Part shown: in pieces, positions 32,448 to 42,726 of the stretch | Layout of the letters: each line of letters begins with the position of its first letter | Position numbering within the stretch: the stretch's first letter is position 1 | Assembly: GCF_018614915.1 (NCBI RefSeq) | Contig: NZ_JAGGNU010000028.1 | Location: forward strand, 1 to 64,000 | Reading direction: 5' to 3' | Length of the DNA stretch: 64,000 nucleotides | Source: Variovorax paradoxus | Lineage (GTDB): Bacteria; Pseudomonadota; Gammaproteobacteria; Burkholderiales; Burkholderiaceae_C | Made by a program: the position numbers and the translations under genes | Notes under the pieces: model-generated | What the model saw: only the letters and a program-made list of their open reading frames with translations | Databases searched by the model: none | What the model was told of the DNA's origin: nothing

Positions 32448-33437
32448 CTATTGCGGGACGAGGTTGAGGGTCCTGGCGATACCGATGAACTTTTCGCTTT
32501 CCGCGCGAAAGAAAACTGAAGCCTGCTGCGGAGTCATCGGATCCGGCTTGCGCGCGCCCTGCGCTGTCACGAGTGCAAGGTATTCCTGGCTTTCGATCCA
32601 TTCGTTGAAGGCGCTGCTCAGGCGTGCAACCACGGCATCGGGTGTGCGCGCGGGTGCCAGCAAGCCGGCCCACATGCCGAACTCGAAGTTCTTGAAGCGT
32701 GGGTGCTCGCCCAAAGTCGCCACCTCCGGCAGCAGCGGAAGACGTTTGGCGCCCGCGATGGCAACGGCCTTGATCCTGCCGGTCTGGATCATCCCGAGGA
32801 TCGGCCCGCCCAGCGGGACGAATGCAAGGTTGACCTCGCCGCCACTCACGGCCATTGCCACTGGAGCAATGCCCTTGTACGGCACCTCCAGCAGTTTTGC
32901 GCCCACCCGCGCCTGGAAGTCGGCAGCAGCGAGATGAGCAAGCGTGCCCATGCCCCAATGGGCGATGGAAAGCTCATTGCTGCCCGGCTTCTGCATCTGT
33001 TCGACCAGCGAATCCAGATTCTTGAAGGGGAATGTGGGAGGGGCGACCAGAACCATGTCAGAGATCCCGAACACGCCAATCAACTTGAAGCTGTCCACGG
33101 TGTACTTGGCGGAAGCGACCGTGAGCGGTGCCACCAGCAAGTCCGGTCCGGCAGTAGCCAGCAAGCTGTACCCGTCCGGTGGCGCGTTGAAGACGTTCAT
33201 CGCCGCGATCGAACCGTTCGCGCCGGGCATGTTGTCGATCACCAGGGTCTGCCCAAGGCTGCGCTGCAGCAGCGGAGCCGCCGGCCGCACCGACGCGTCC
33301 ACCCCGAATCCGGGCGGATATGCGACCTTGATGACGATCGGTTTAACAGGGTAGGGCTGTGCGGCAGCGAGACCGGCACTGCAAAGTGCGGCAACCAAAA
33401 TGACGGCTTCAGAAAGGCTGCGAATCAGAGCTCTCAA
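32448..33437 (-). CDS. Bug family (TctC-like) periplasmic binding protein 4
   Basis: 329 residues, using a TTG start at 33437 that has AGGAGACA upstream and gives MRALIRSLSEAVILVAAL, a Sec signal ending AAAQ. Mature features: KPIVIKVAYPPGFGVDASVR, VIDNMPGANGSIAA, PPDGYSLLATAGPDLLVAPL, EVPYKGIAPVAMAVSGGEVN, and LGGPILGMIQTGRIKAVAIAG. It pairs with the flavin-reductase-like gene behind it, as the second receptor does at 4803. No TctAB is present. Confidence 0.88.
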   Translation of the reverse strand: MRALIRSLSEAVILVAALCSAGLAAAQPYPVKPIVIKVAYPPGFGVDASVRPAAPLLQRSLGQTLVIDNMPGANGSIAAMNVFNAPPDGYSLLATAGPDLLVAPLTVASAKYTVDSFKLIGVFGISDMVLVAPPTFPFKNLDSLVEQMQKPGSNELSIAHWGMGTLAHLAAADFQARVGAKLLEVPYKGIAPVAMAVSGGEVNLAFVPLGGPILGMIQTGRIKAVAIAGAKRLPLLPEVATLGEHPRFKNFEFGMWAGLLAPARTPDAVVARLSSAFNEWIESQEYLALVTAQGARKPDPMTPQQASVFFRAESEKFIGIARTLNLVPQ

Positions 33438-33529
33438 AATTGTCTCCTGGTTAATTTATGTATTCGCGCGATCACAAGCGAGCGCAACCTTGTGCGCCGT
33501 CCGATATCAACGGCGATTCACCTTTCGAC

Positions 33530-35566
<2,037 letters not shown>

Positions 35567-37327
35567 TTAGTGGTTCGAATGGCCCAGCGCAACCGCCATC
35601 ACCGGCGCGGAGCCGGCTTCGATCTGGACAGCCAATGAGCGCACCTCCGGCAGAAGGCAGGCGAAGTAGAAGCGTGCTGTGGCGATCTTGTCGGCGTACA
35701 CGGGGTCGTCGCTGCCGGCCTTCGCGTGCCCGACGGCGGCCATGCGAGCCCACATCCAGGCCAGACAGACATGCCCGCAGAGACGCAGGTAGGGCACGGC
35801 CACACTTCCGACCAGATCAGGGTCGCTGGCGACTGACTTCGCGATCTGGCGCGTGACCATATCAAGGGTCTTGGCGGCGCTGCCCAATTCGGACAGCAAA
35901 GGCCGCAGCTGCTCGGTGCCGCTCTCCTGCTCGATGAAGCCAGCGATGTCGCGCGCCAGCAGCCGGAGGCGCTCGCCCCCGTCCATCAGTACCTTGCGGC
36001 CGAGCAGGTCCATGGCCTGGATGCCGTTGGCGCCTTCGTACAGCGGGATGATTCGCGCATCCCTCAGATGCTGCTCAACGCCGGTCTCGCGGATGAAGCC
36101 ATGGCCGCCGAAAACCTGAATGGCCAGGCTCGTGCACTCCACCGCGCAGTCGCTGACGAAGGCCTTCACGATCGGCGTCACCAGTGCAAGCCGTTCGCCT
36201 GCCTCGGCGTCGCCTCTGTGCGCAAGATCGTGCTGCAGCGAGGTCCAGGCGACCAGCGCTCGACTGCCCTCGACATAGGCCTTCTGGACCAGCAGCATGC
36301 GGCGCACGTCGGCATGCCGGATGATCGCGTCGGGGCCTGCGTCGACACCCCCCGCTCCGACACGCCCTTGGTGGCGTTCTTCGGCATAGGCCAGCGCCTT
36401 CTGGTAGGCGGCCTGCATCTGCCCGAGCGCGGAAATGCCCACGCCCAGCCGTGCGTGGTTCATCATCACGAACATCGCGGCAAGTCCCTTGCCGGCCTGG
36501 CCGACCAGCCATCCACGCGCGCCATCGAAGTTCATCGTGCAGGTGGAATTGGCGCGGATGCCCATCTTGTGCTCGATGGAGCCGCAGGTGACCGGGTTGC
36601 GCTCGAGCAGATGCCCGTCGTCATCATGCAGGAACTTGGGCACGACAAAGAGCGAAATGCCTTTGGTGCCCGGTGGCGCATCGGGCAGGCGCGCCAGCAC
36701 CAGGTGCACGATGTTCTCGGTCAGGTCCTGCTCGCCGCCGGAGATGAAGATCTTGGTTCCTGTGAGCTTGAACGACCCGTCCATGTTCGGCACGGCTCGG
36801 GTGCGCAGCAGGCCCAGGTCGGTGCCTGCGTGAGGCTCGGTCAGGCACATCGTGCCGGCCCATCGACCACTTGCGATGCGGGGGAGATAGACCTTGCGTT
36901 GTTGCGCGTCACCATTGGCAGCCAGGCAGATGTAGGCCGCGCTCGACATGCCCGGATAGGAGGTCCAGGCCATGTTGGCACCGGAGAAGATTTCCGCGAC
37001 CAGCCCGTGGAGCACGAACGGCATGTCCTGACCGCCGTCTTCCGTGGCGCACCCCATCGACGTCCAGCCCGCCTCGCAGTACTGCTGGTAGGCCTCGCGA
37101 AAGCCGGCCGGCGTGCGCACCTCGCCTGGGGCGGGCATCGAGCAGCCTGCTTCGTCGCCGCTGCGGTTCAACGGTGAAATCACTTCCTGGGAGAAGGTCG
37201 CCGCCGCCTCGAGGATGGGATCGATGATGTCGCTCGACAGGTCGGCGCCTGGAAGGTGCTGCGAAACATCCAGCAGCTCGCACAGCAGGAAGCGAATGTC
37301 CCGCACGGGGGCCACATAGCCGGTCAT
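35567..37327 (-). CDS. acyl-CoA dehydrogenase (DmdC-like, about 586 aa)
   Basis: The start at 37327 overlaps the stop of the CoA ligase gene (ATGA). Long-form acyl-CoA dehydrogenase: substrate-loop MCLTEPHAGTDLG, FAD-binding motif GTKIFISGGEQDLTENIVHL, helical RANSTCTMNFDGARGWLVGQ, QVFGGHGFIRETGVEQHLRD, and LYEGANGIQAMDLLG with the catalytic Glu, then the C-terminal extension found in the 3-methylmercaptopropionyl-CoA dehydrogenase group. It introduces an alpha,beta double bond. The substrate is set by the pathway and is not known. It sits between ligase and dienoyl-CoA reductase. Confidence 0.92.
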   Translation of the reverse strand: MTGYVAPVRDIRFLLCELLDVSQHLPGADLSSDIIDPILEAAATFSQEVISPLNRSGDEAGCSMPAPGEVRTPAGFREAYQQYCEAGWTSMGCATEDGGQDMPFVLHGLVAEIFSGANMAWTSYPGMSSAAYICLAANGDAQQRKVYLPRIASGRWAGTMCLTEPHAGTDLGLLRTRAVPNMDGSFKLTGTKIFISGGEQDLTENIVHLVLARLPDAPPGTKGISLFVVPKFLHDDDGHLLERNPVTCGSIEHKMGIRANSTCTMNFDGARGWLVGQAGKGLAAMFVMMNHARLGVGISALGQMQAAYQKALAYAEERHQGRVGAGGVDAGPDAIIRHADVRRMLLVQKAYVEGSRALVAWTSLQHDLAHRGDAEAGERLALVTPIVKAFVSDCAVECTSLAIQVFGGHGFIRETGVEQHLRDARIIPLYEGANGIQAMDLLGRKVLMDGGERLRLLARDIAGFIEQESGTEQLRPLLSELGSAAKTLDMVTRQIAKSVASDPDLVGSVAVPYLRLCGHVCLAWMWARMAAVGHAKAGSDDPVYADKIATARFYFACLLPEVRSLAVQIEAGSAPVMAVALGHSNH

Positions 37328-38937
37328 TGCGCCTCCGCCTTGGTCAGGTCGCGCAGGCTTCTGCGCAGGATCTTGCCCACGGGAGACTTCGGCAACTCCT
37401 TCAGCAGCGTGATGTGGCGCGGAATCTTGTAGGCGGCCAGGTTGACTCGGCAGTGCGCCTCGATTCCGTCGGGCGTGAGTTGCGGGTCCCGCGCGACCAC
37501 GAACAGGTGCGGAACCTCGCCGCGCCGATCGTCGGGCACGCCTATGCAGGCACATTCGCTGACCTCGTCCATCTTTGCCACCACGGCCTCGATCTCGTTC
37601 GGATAGACGTTGAAACCGCTCACCAGAATCATGTCCTTCTTGCGATCGACCATCCTCATCAAGCCGGTCTCGTCCATCGTCACGATATCGCCGGTGCGGA
37701 ACCAACCGTCAGGCGTGAATGCCCGGCGCGTCTCCTCCTCCCGTTGCCAGTAGCCGGCGAACACCTGCGGGCCCTTCAGCAGCAGTTCCCCCGGCTCGCC
37801 CAGAGGCACATCGCGGTCTTCGCCGTCGACCACGCGGGCGTCGGTCGACGGCACCGGGCGGCCGAGCGCCCCGTTCATACCCGGGGCGTTGAAGCACGCG
37901 CTCGGCGAGGTCTCGGTCAAACCATAGCCCTCGGTGATCGGTGGGCCACCCGCCGCTTCCCAACGTCGCGCCACCGACTCATGGGTCGACGCACCCGCGC
38001 CCGAGACTGCACGCGTCTTCGAGAAGTCGACCTGCTTGAGCATCGGTGCGTCGACCAGCGCATTGAACAGGGTGTTGATCCCGAGAATGGCTTCGAACGG
38101 CCCGGCCAGCAGCTCGCCGAACAGCTGCCGTGGATCGCGTGGGTCGGGCACGAGCCTGTTGTTGGCGCCCCGCCAGATCGCGCTCAGGGCGCTCGCCAGA
38201 GGATAGATGTGATAAAGCGGAAGCGGTGTGATCAGCGACGTTCCGGGCTCGCGCAACTCGGCGGGCATCCACGCGGCTATCTGCATGAGGCTGGCATAGA
38301 CGCTGCGATGCGTCAGCATCGCGCCCTTGGAGACACCGGTCGTTCCACCCGTGTACTGCAAGAACGCGAGGTCGTTGGTCGATAGGGTCACTGGCTGGAG
38401 TGGCCGCTCGCGGCCCTGCGCAACGGCCGCAGCGATGGTCACCTGCGGGGCATCGGCTGTTTCCGCTTCGAATGCGTCTTTCACGGTGGTGCGGATCAGC
38501 ACCTTCAGCGGCATGCCGGAGACGGCCTGCTCGACCGTTGGCAGCTGCATGTCCCCTGCAACAACGGCGCTGACGTCAGCATCACGCAATTGCTGCTGCA
38601 TCTCGCGAGCCGTGTACAAGGGATTGACGGGCACGACGACGAGGCCTGAACGCAAGGCCGCCGCAGTCGCGACAATGAACGCCGGGCAATTGGGCGTGAC
38701 GATCGCGACACGCTCGCCTGTGGAGAGTCTGCGCTCTTGCAGGAAGCTTGCCAATGCCGCGGAGAGTTCATCGACCTCCGCGAAGCTGTACCTCTCTGCC
38801 AGGCAGGTGATGGCGACGCTGTCTGCGTGACGGGAGAATGCGTCGGAAAGCAGGCCTTGCAAGGTAGCATCGGCCGGCAACTCGATCTCAAAGGGAATGC
38901 CGGGTCCGTAGGCTTTCTGCCAGGGTCGTGATATCAC
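37324..38937 (-). CDS. acyl-CoA ligase (long-chain-fatty-acid/cyclic acid type)
   Basis: 537 residues from GTG at 38937, with GGAG 8 bases before it. All ANL motifs: FLQYTGGTTGVSKGAMLTH, ITEGYGLTETSPSACFNA, DGWFRTGDIVTMDETG, MVDRKKDMILVSGFNVYPNE, and SPVGKILRRSL with the catalytic Lys. The domain order is complete. It activates the free acid that enters the pathway. Resembles FadD and cyclohexanecarboxylate/pimeloyl-type ligases. Coupled to the acyl-CoA dehydrogenase gene. With FadH and enoyl-CoA hydratase genes it makes a beta-oxidation-like route. Confidence 0.92.
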   Translation of the reverse strand: MISRPWQKAYGPGIPFEIELPADATLQGLLSDAFSRHADSVAITCLAERYSFAEVDELSAALASFLQERRLSTGERVAIVTPNCPAFIVATAAALRSGLVVVPVNPLYTAREMQQQLRDADVSAVVAGDMQLPTVEQAVSGMPLKVLIRTTVKDAFEAETADAPQVTIAAAVAQGRERPLQPVTLSTNDLAFLQYTGGTTGVSKGAMLTHRSVYASLMQIAAWMPAELREPGTSLITPLPLYHIYPLASALSAIWRGANNRLVPDPRDPRQLFGELLAGPFEAILGINTLFNALVDAPMLKQVDFSKTRAVSGAGASTHESVARRWEAAGGPPITEGYGLTETSPSACFNAPGMNGALGRPVPSTDARVVDGEDRDVPLGEPGELLLKGPQVFAGYWQREEETRRAFTPDGWFRTGDIVTMDETGLMRMVDRKKDMILVSGFNVYPNEIEAVVAKMDEVSECACIGVPDDRRGEVPHLFVVARDPQLTPDGIEAHCRVNLAAYKIPRHITLLKELPKSPVGKILRRSLRDLTKAEAQ

Positions 38938-38991
38938 TTTTTATGTCTCCAGCGCATGTTGTTGAGGGCCGTTGGGCCGGGGGGCCATCTC

Positions 38992-39204
38992 TTACTGCAG
39001 CACAGCAGTGATCTCCGGCGGCGCGTAAATCCGACCGACCGTTGCCCGGGCGAAGAGATAGCTGCTGCGGGTAAGCTCGCTCAATTCGTCCATGACGACA
39101 TGACCGCTCGCGTCACACGGGCAGGTGAACTGCTTCTCTTCGTGAGAAAGCGATCGGAAGCGCAGGTGGTAGGCGGCAGCCGGCTGGGTGGCTCCAGTGG
39201 TCAC
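38992..39204 (-). CDS. 70-residue hypothetical protein coupled to the isomerase gene
   Basis: ATG at 39204 overlaps the stop of the HCCA-isomerase-like gene by 4 bases. YHLRFRSLSHEEKQFTCPCD, then ASGHVVMDELSELTRSSYLF and ATVGRIYAPPEI match the pattern, recalled from Burkholderiales genomes, of a small uncharacterised protein with a Cys-Asp turn. The coupling and clean reading suggest it is translated. It is soluble, with two Cys (CPC), and may be a metal or redox microprotein. Confidence 0.6.
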   Translation of the reverse strand: MTTGATQPAAAYHLRFRSLSHEEKQFTCPCDASGHVVMDELSELTRSSYLFARATVGRIYAPPEITAVLQ

Positions 39205-39818
39205 GACGACCTCCTCACGATCTCTTGCTCGACGTCGGCCAGCTTGTCCTTGCCGAAGAAAAGTTCATCCCCGACGAGGAAGCTCGGAGAACCGAAAGCG
39301 CCGGCGTTGAATGCATCTTGCGTGTTCGCGAGCAGACGCTCCTTGACTTCGGGTGTCTGCGAACGGGCGATGAGCTTGTCGCTGGCGAGCCCCGCATCAT
39401 TGAGCGCTCGCACGATGGTGGCGGGGTCATCCATCTTCAGGCCCTGTTCCCACATATGCCGGTAGACCGACCGGACGTAGTGCTCGAAGCAGCCTTCGAG
39501 TTGCGCGGCAACCGCACCGCGCATGATCTGCAGCGTGTTCACCGGCCAGTGCGGGTTGTGCCTGAAGCTCGTGATGTCGTGCCTGCGCACGAATCGCTCT
39601 GTCTCCAGGCGGTCGTACTCGGACTTGTTCTTGATTCCCGCAAAAGCTTCAGCGGGAGACCGGTTGCCGGTCAACTTGAAAAGTCCTCCCAGCAGGATGG
39701 GCACGTACTCGAACTTCGTGCCTGTGCGCGCCTCGATCTGTGGAATGACCACGTGCGACAGGTAGGCGTTGGGGCTGCCGAAGTCGAAGAAGAACTTTGG
39801 TTGATGCAGAACTGTCAT
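39201..39818 (-). CDS. 2-hydroxychromene-2-carboxylate isomerase/DsbA-family (GST-kappa-like) protein
   Basis: 205 residues; ATG at 39818 behind AGGAGACGACACGCC. FFFDFGSPNAYLSHVVIPQI (Ser in place of the DsbA Cys), then YVPILLGGLFKLTGN, NPHWPVNTLQIMRGAVAAQ and FGSPSFLVGDELFFGKDKL. These are hallmarks of the HCCA isomerase group, which uses glutathione to isomerise 2-hydroxychromene-2-carboxylate in naphthalene breakdown. Many relatives act on other substrates. It suggests a bicyclic or aromatic compound, but the operon lacks ring dioxygenases. Coupled to the small protein gene downstream. Confidence 0.85.
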   Translation of the reverse strand: MTVLHQPKFFFDFGSPNAYLSHVVIPQIEARTGTKFEYVPILLGGLFKLTGNRSPAEAFAGIKNKSEYDRLETERFVRRHDITSFRHNPHWPVNTLQIMRGAVAAQLEGCFEHYVRSVYRHMWEQGLKMDDPATIVRALNDAGLASDKLIARSQTPEVKERLLANTQDAFNAGAFGSPSFLVGDELFFGKDKLADVEQEIVRRSS

Positions 39819-39847
39819 GGCGTGTCGTCTCCTGATCCAATTGCTCT

Positions 39848-40576
39848 TCAGAACCTTTCCATCCAGGGCCTCAAGTCCAATTCGTGCGTCCAGGCATCGC
39901 GTGACTGCCGATGCAGGTTCCAGTAGGCGTCCGCGATCGAGCTGGGCTGCACGATTCCATCCTGGTCCTTCATCGCATACCGCTCCGGAAAGTTGTCGCG
40001 AATGAACGCCGTATCGATGGCTGCGTCGATGACTGGGTGCGCGACGTGGATGCCCTTGGGGCCCAGCTCCCGGGCCATGCTCTGCGCCAGAGCGCGCAGC
40101 GCATGCTTGGCGCCGGCGAATGCGGCAAAACCATCGCTCCCGCGTAAGCTGGCCGTGGCACCGGTGAAGATGATGGTGCCGCGGCCTCGCGGCAGCATGA
40201 CCTTGGCCGCTTCGCGCCCCATCAGGAAGCCACCGAGGCAAGCCATCTCCCATACCTTGGTGTAGACGCGGGTAGTGGTCTCGGTAATGCTGAAGCGCAC
40301 ATTGGCGCCGATGTTGAAAACTGCTACCTCTATGGGCGCGATTTCCTTCTCGATCTGCTGCACCAGCGAGACCATGTCTTCTTCCTTGCGAGCGTCGGAG
40401 CCGAATCCGTGCGCTTCGCCGCCCTCGGCCCTGATCTGGTCGACCAGGGGCTGGAGCTTGTCGATTGTGCGGCGGGTCACGCACGCGACATAGCCTTCCT
40501 TCGCAAATCGTCTGGCAATGGCGCCCCCTGTGGCGTCACCGGCCCCTACCACGAGAATTGCTTTCTTGGCTGTCAT
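39848..40576 (-). CDS. SDR-fold protein with the Ser-Tyr pair missing
   Basis: 242 residues; ATG at 40576. Rossmann start AILVVGAGDATGGAIARRFA lacks the canonical TGxxxGxG, and VFNIGANVRFS replaces NNAG. In the catalytic region FTGATASLRGSDGFAAFAGAK, the aligned positions of the SDR catalytic Ser and Tyr are Ala140 and Phe153, while Lys157 is kept. Other proteins of this type exist, as far as recalled, so this is probably a conserved subgroup rather than a damaged gene. Oxidoreductase activity by the usual mechanism is not expected. It heads the minus-strand operon. Confidence 0.85.
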   Translation of the reverse strand: MTAKKAILVVGAGDATGGAIARRFAKEGYVACVTRRTIDKLQPLVDQIRAEGGEAHGFGSDARKEEDMVSLVQQIEKEIAPIEVAVFNIGANVRFSITETTTRVYTKVWEMACLGGFLMGREAAKVMLPRGRGTIIFTGATASLRGSDGFAAFAGAKHALRALAQSMARELGPKGIHVAHPVIDAAIDTAFIRDNFPERYAMKDQDGIVQPSSIADAYWNLHRQSRDAWTHELDLRPWMERF

Positions 40577-41108
40577 GTGTCTTGCTCCTTAGTAATGGAT
40601 GAATAAAGGTACTTCAGCGGGAAGTAGTGGGGCCCGTGTAATAGAGAACAACCGTTTAGTTAACGAAGGTTAGGCCACCATTGATCGTCCTGTCAACGCC
40701 GATCTGAGGCAGAGCTGGAACTTGCGCGACAGGGCCACCGCGGTCCTGGGCCACGCAGATCTTCGGCAGTGGGCAAAGTCTTCGTGCAACTGATGCAAGC
40801 GAGGGGAGGACCCCTGTCCGGGCTAGATGTACACGGAGTTCCAGGAATGCAGCAGCACAGCGCGCCGAGGCTTGCGCCTTTCAAGGAGGCGCTGAACGCC
40901 TCTCTCGCGCCCGGCTCAACGAGCATGCGCCTGAAGCCCGCACCTTCGTCGGCCATCTGCTGCGTCACTGCTGCGTGCTGTCGCCTTCGGCGTGGCCGCG
41001 TCGCTCACGCTAAGGCGGGATCTCCGATGCCATAACGGACGTTTAGCAAACGCACGGAATGTTATGATGGCCTCACTGTCAACACGAATTTTGTGAAGAT
41101 CTACATTC
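40577..41108. promoter_or_regulatory. divergent promoter region with two related operator-like sequences
   Basis: No convincing gene. CGTTTAGTTAACG lies at 40653-40665, 77 bases before the SDR start, and CGTTTAGCAAACG lies at 41040-41052, 57 bases before the TetR start; the second is a perfect 5-3-5 dyad (CGTTT/AAACG). The two sites differ at two bases and share spacing, so the TetR protein made from 41109 could bind both. The 390 bases between them hold only Arg-, Ser- and Cys-rich frames without motifs. TTATGA at 41062-41067 is a possible -10 for the TetR gene. Confidence 0.65.
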
Positions 41109-41699
41109 ATGCGCTATCCCAGTACGCACAAAGAGGAGACCCGCAAGAAGCTCCTGACGAGCGCCCGGGCGATCGCGAAGAAGGGCGGGTTCGGCACGAC
41201 CGGCGTCGACGAGCTGATGGCGAGCATCGGCCTGACCGGCGGCGCGTTCTACGGCCATTACCCAAGCAAGGAAGCGTTGTTCGCCGAGCTTCTCGAGCAC
41301 GAAATCTCGAACAGCACCGACATGCTGGCGGGCGACGAGAACTCTCCGCCCGACCACGTCGCGAAGCGGTTGCGCAGCTACTTGAGTTCGTATCACGCGC
41401 TTCACCCGGAAACGGGATGCGTGCTGCCTGCGTTAGGGCCAGAGATTGCAAGGGCCGGACCCGAGGTGCGCGCGGCAGTCGAGCAGGGCCTGAAGCGCAT
41501 GCAGAAGAGCTGGAGCTCCCGAATTGGCGACCCGGATGCAGCGTGGGCGCTGATTGCCCAATGCGTGGGCGCTCTGGTCCTGTCGCGTATCGTCGATTCC
41601 GAGCGCACCCGCAAGGAAATCCTGGCTTCCAGCCGCCGCTTCATCGACCAGACTCACGCGCTGGATGAAGCGTCAGCGCGGCCGTCCAAAGCATCCTGA
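41109..41699 (+). CDS. TetR family transcriptional regulator divergent from the SDR operon
   Basis: 196 residues. HTH at about 8-58: THKEETRKKLLTSARAIAKK, GFGTTGVDELMASIGLTGGA, FYGHYPSKEALFAELL, typical of the TetR/AcrR class. C-terminal ligand domain with HPETGCVLPALGPEIARAGP (a conserved Cys in the pocket of this branch). It is transcribed away from the 29.8-40.6 kb operon. Shared operator motifs in the 530-base gap suggest that it represses that operon and itself. Confidence 0.9.
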   Translation: MRYPSTHKEETRKKLLTSARAIAKKGGFGTTGVDELMASIGLTGGAFYGHYPSKEALFAELLEHEISNSTDMLAGDENSPPDHVAKRLRSYLSSYHALHPETGCVLPALGPEIARAGPEVRAAVEQGLKRMQKSWSSRIGDPDAAWALIAQCVGALVLSRIVDSERTRKEILASSRRFIDQTHALDEASARPSKAS

Positions 41700-41805
41700 T
41701 TGCCCGCCGTGCCGGCAGAGAGGTTCAAGCGAGGCAAGAATGGCCGGTTGCCGACATTGCCGTGATGAAACCTCGAAAAAAACCTGGCAGTCCTGTTCGG
41801 TTTGC

Positions 41806-41832
41806 GACAAAAAAGCCCGCGCGCGGCGGGCT
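41806..41832 (-). terminator. Rho-independent terminator for the HigBA operon
   Basis: Read on the minus strand, AGCCCGCCGCGCGCGGGCT forms a GC-rich hairpin (7-base arms) and is directly followed by TTTTTT. It stands 21 bases after the stop of the 41-residue gene. From the plus strand the A-tract comes before the stem, so it is not a terminator for the TetR gene. Confidence 0.8.
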
Positions 41833-41852
41833 GGTGATGATCTTCAGCGTGC

Positions 41853-41978
41853 TCACGATGCGCCGCCTTCGGCCTTGCGGTCCAGTTCCATGCAGCGCAG
41901 GATTTGCGCCTTCGTGGCGCAGCCCGTGGCCCAAAGGTCCGATAGGCGCGTGTGCTCTTTGCGTTCGTTGGTGGTCAT
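41853..41978 (-). CDS. 41-residue hypothetical protein coupled to higA
   Basis: ATG at 41978 overlaps the higA stop (ATGA). The protein begins TNERKEHTRLSDLW and continues ATGCATKAQILRCMELDRKA, ending EGGAS: a soluble helical peptide with two Cys. The reading frame sits directly between higA and the terminator, so it belongs to the transcript as a third gene. No family recognised. It could be a chaperone-like or accessory factor or a fortuitous ORF; the coupling favours translation. Confidence 0.5.
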   Translation of the reverse strand: MTTNERKEHTRLSDLWATGCATKAQILRCMELDRKAEGGAS

Positions 41979-42304
41979 GCTGCCATCGCCGCAGGCAGGT
42001 CGGCGCGCGGCTTGATCTCCTTCGCGATGGCCTTGCCCTCGGCAAGCGCCGTCATCTTGAAGTCGTACTCGGCCTGGAGGTTGAGCCAGCCCTGTGCGTC
42101 GGCTTCGTCGCCGCCGAAGTAGCGGGTCAGGCGCAGGGCCGTGTCGGCCGTCACGCCGCGGCGCCGCAGCAGGATGTCGCCGATGCGCGAGGGCGGCACA
42201 TGCAGCGCCTTCGCGAGCGCGTTCGCGCTCAGGTTGAGGGGCTTCAGGTAGTCCTCGCGCAGGACTTCGCCGGGATGGACCGGACGCATTCCGTTTTTGA
42301 ACAT
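41975..42304 (-). CDS. higA: HigA-family antitoxin
   Basis: 109 residues; MRPVHPGEVLREDYLKPLN opens the XRE-type HTH of the HigA/VapI family, with LSANALAKALHVPPSRIGDI (recognition helix) and TADTALRLTRYFGG. A C-terminal extension of about 25 residues (EGKAIAKEIKPRADLP) goes beyond the HTH. As an antitoxin it should bind HigB and repress the operon at the palindrome upstream of higB. ATG at 42304, or at 42289 (MRPVHPGE). It follows higB with 105 bases between. Confidence 0.9.
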   Translation of the reverse strand: MFKNGMRPVHPGEVLREDYLKPLNLSANALAKALHVPPSRIGDILLRRRGVTADTALRLTRYFGGDEADAQGWLNLQAEYDFKMTALAEGKAIAKEIKPRADLPAAMAA

Positions 42305-42409
42305 GGCCTCGTGCCTTTCGATTTAAGTATCCGCCGGGTTAGAGCGGGCGCCGCTGGTTGGACGGCTGGGTAAAGTGTTCCGGGCATCTTGCGCCGCCCG
42401 GCATGCGCC

Positions 42410-42682
42410 TCAATGTGGGTCTTCAATCAGCACATCGAAAGGGCCAGCGTCGCCCCACTTGAACGTGAGCCGCCATTGCTGGTTGATCCTGATGTGCCAC
42501 GCTCCGTCGTATTCCTTCAAGTCATTGCCCGGAGGCATCTTCAGAAAGCCTATGGTCGTCGCCGCGTTCAACTGCGTCAACTTGCGCACGGCCACATCCT
42601 TGATGTTGGCGAAGCGGGCGCTCTTGCCCGTCTCGAAGAGGGCCTGTGTGTCGGCGCAGGAGAACGACTGAATTGCCACCAC
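42410..42682 (-). CDS. higB: HigB/RelE-family toxin (ribosome-dependent mRNA interferase)
   Basis: 90 residues from GTG at 42682 (or the next GTG). IQSFSCADTQALFETGKSAR, then KDVAVRKLTQLNAATTIGFL, KMPPGNDLKEYDGAWHIRIN and QQWRLTFKWGDAGPFDVLIE match HigB (GraT-like) toxins. Such proteins cleave mRNA at the ribosome. Conserved basic and Tyr/His residues (YDGAWHIRINQQWRLTF) are present, so it looks functional. Toxin-first order is usual for HigBA. The start lies just behind a perfect 18-base operator. Confidence 0.88.
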   Translation of the reverse strand: MVAIQSFSCADTQALFETGKSARFANIKDVAVRKLTQLNAATTIGFLKMPPGNDLKEYDGAWHIRINQQWRLTFKWGDAGPFDVLIEDPH

Positions 42683-42722
42683 GTGATTATATCCGTTTAC
42701 CGGTAAACGGTAAACACGTGGT
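42678..42722. promoter_or_regulatory. nested palindromes at the higBA promoter
   Basis: CCGTTTACCGGTAAACGG (42693-42710) is a perfect 18-base palindrome right upstream of higB. Outside it, ACCACGTG (42678-42685) and CACGTGGT (42715-42722) form a second inverted pair whose centre is 1.5 bases off. The inner site fits a HigA operator; the outer pair may be a second site or a binding extension. The toxin start codon lies inside the left outer arm. Confidence 0.75.
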
Positions 42723-42726
42723 TGAA

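Noticed and set aside
40769..41035. Small frames between the SDR and TetR genes as possible genes
   Set aside because: Both strands give Cys-, Ser- and Arg-rich text with no ribosome site; the region is better explained as a promoter zone.
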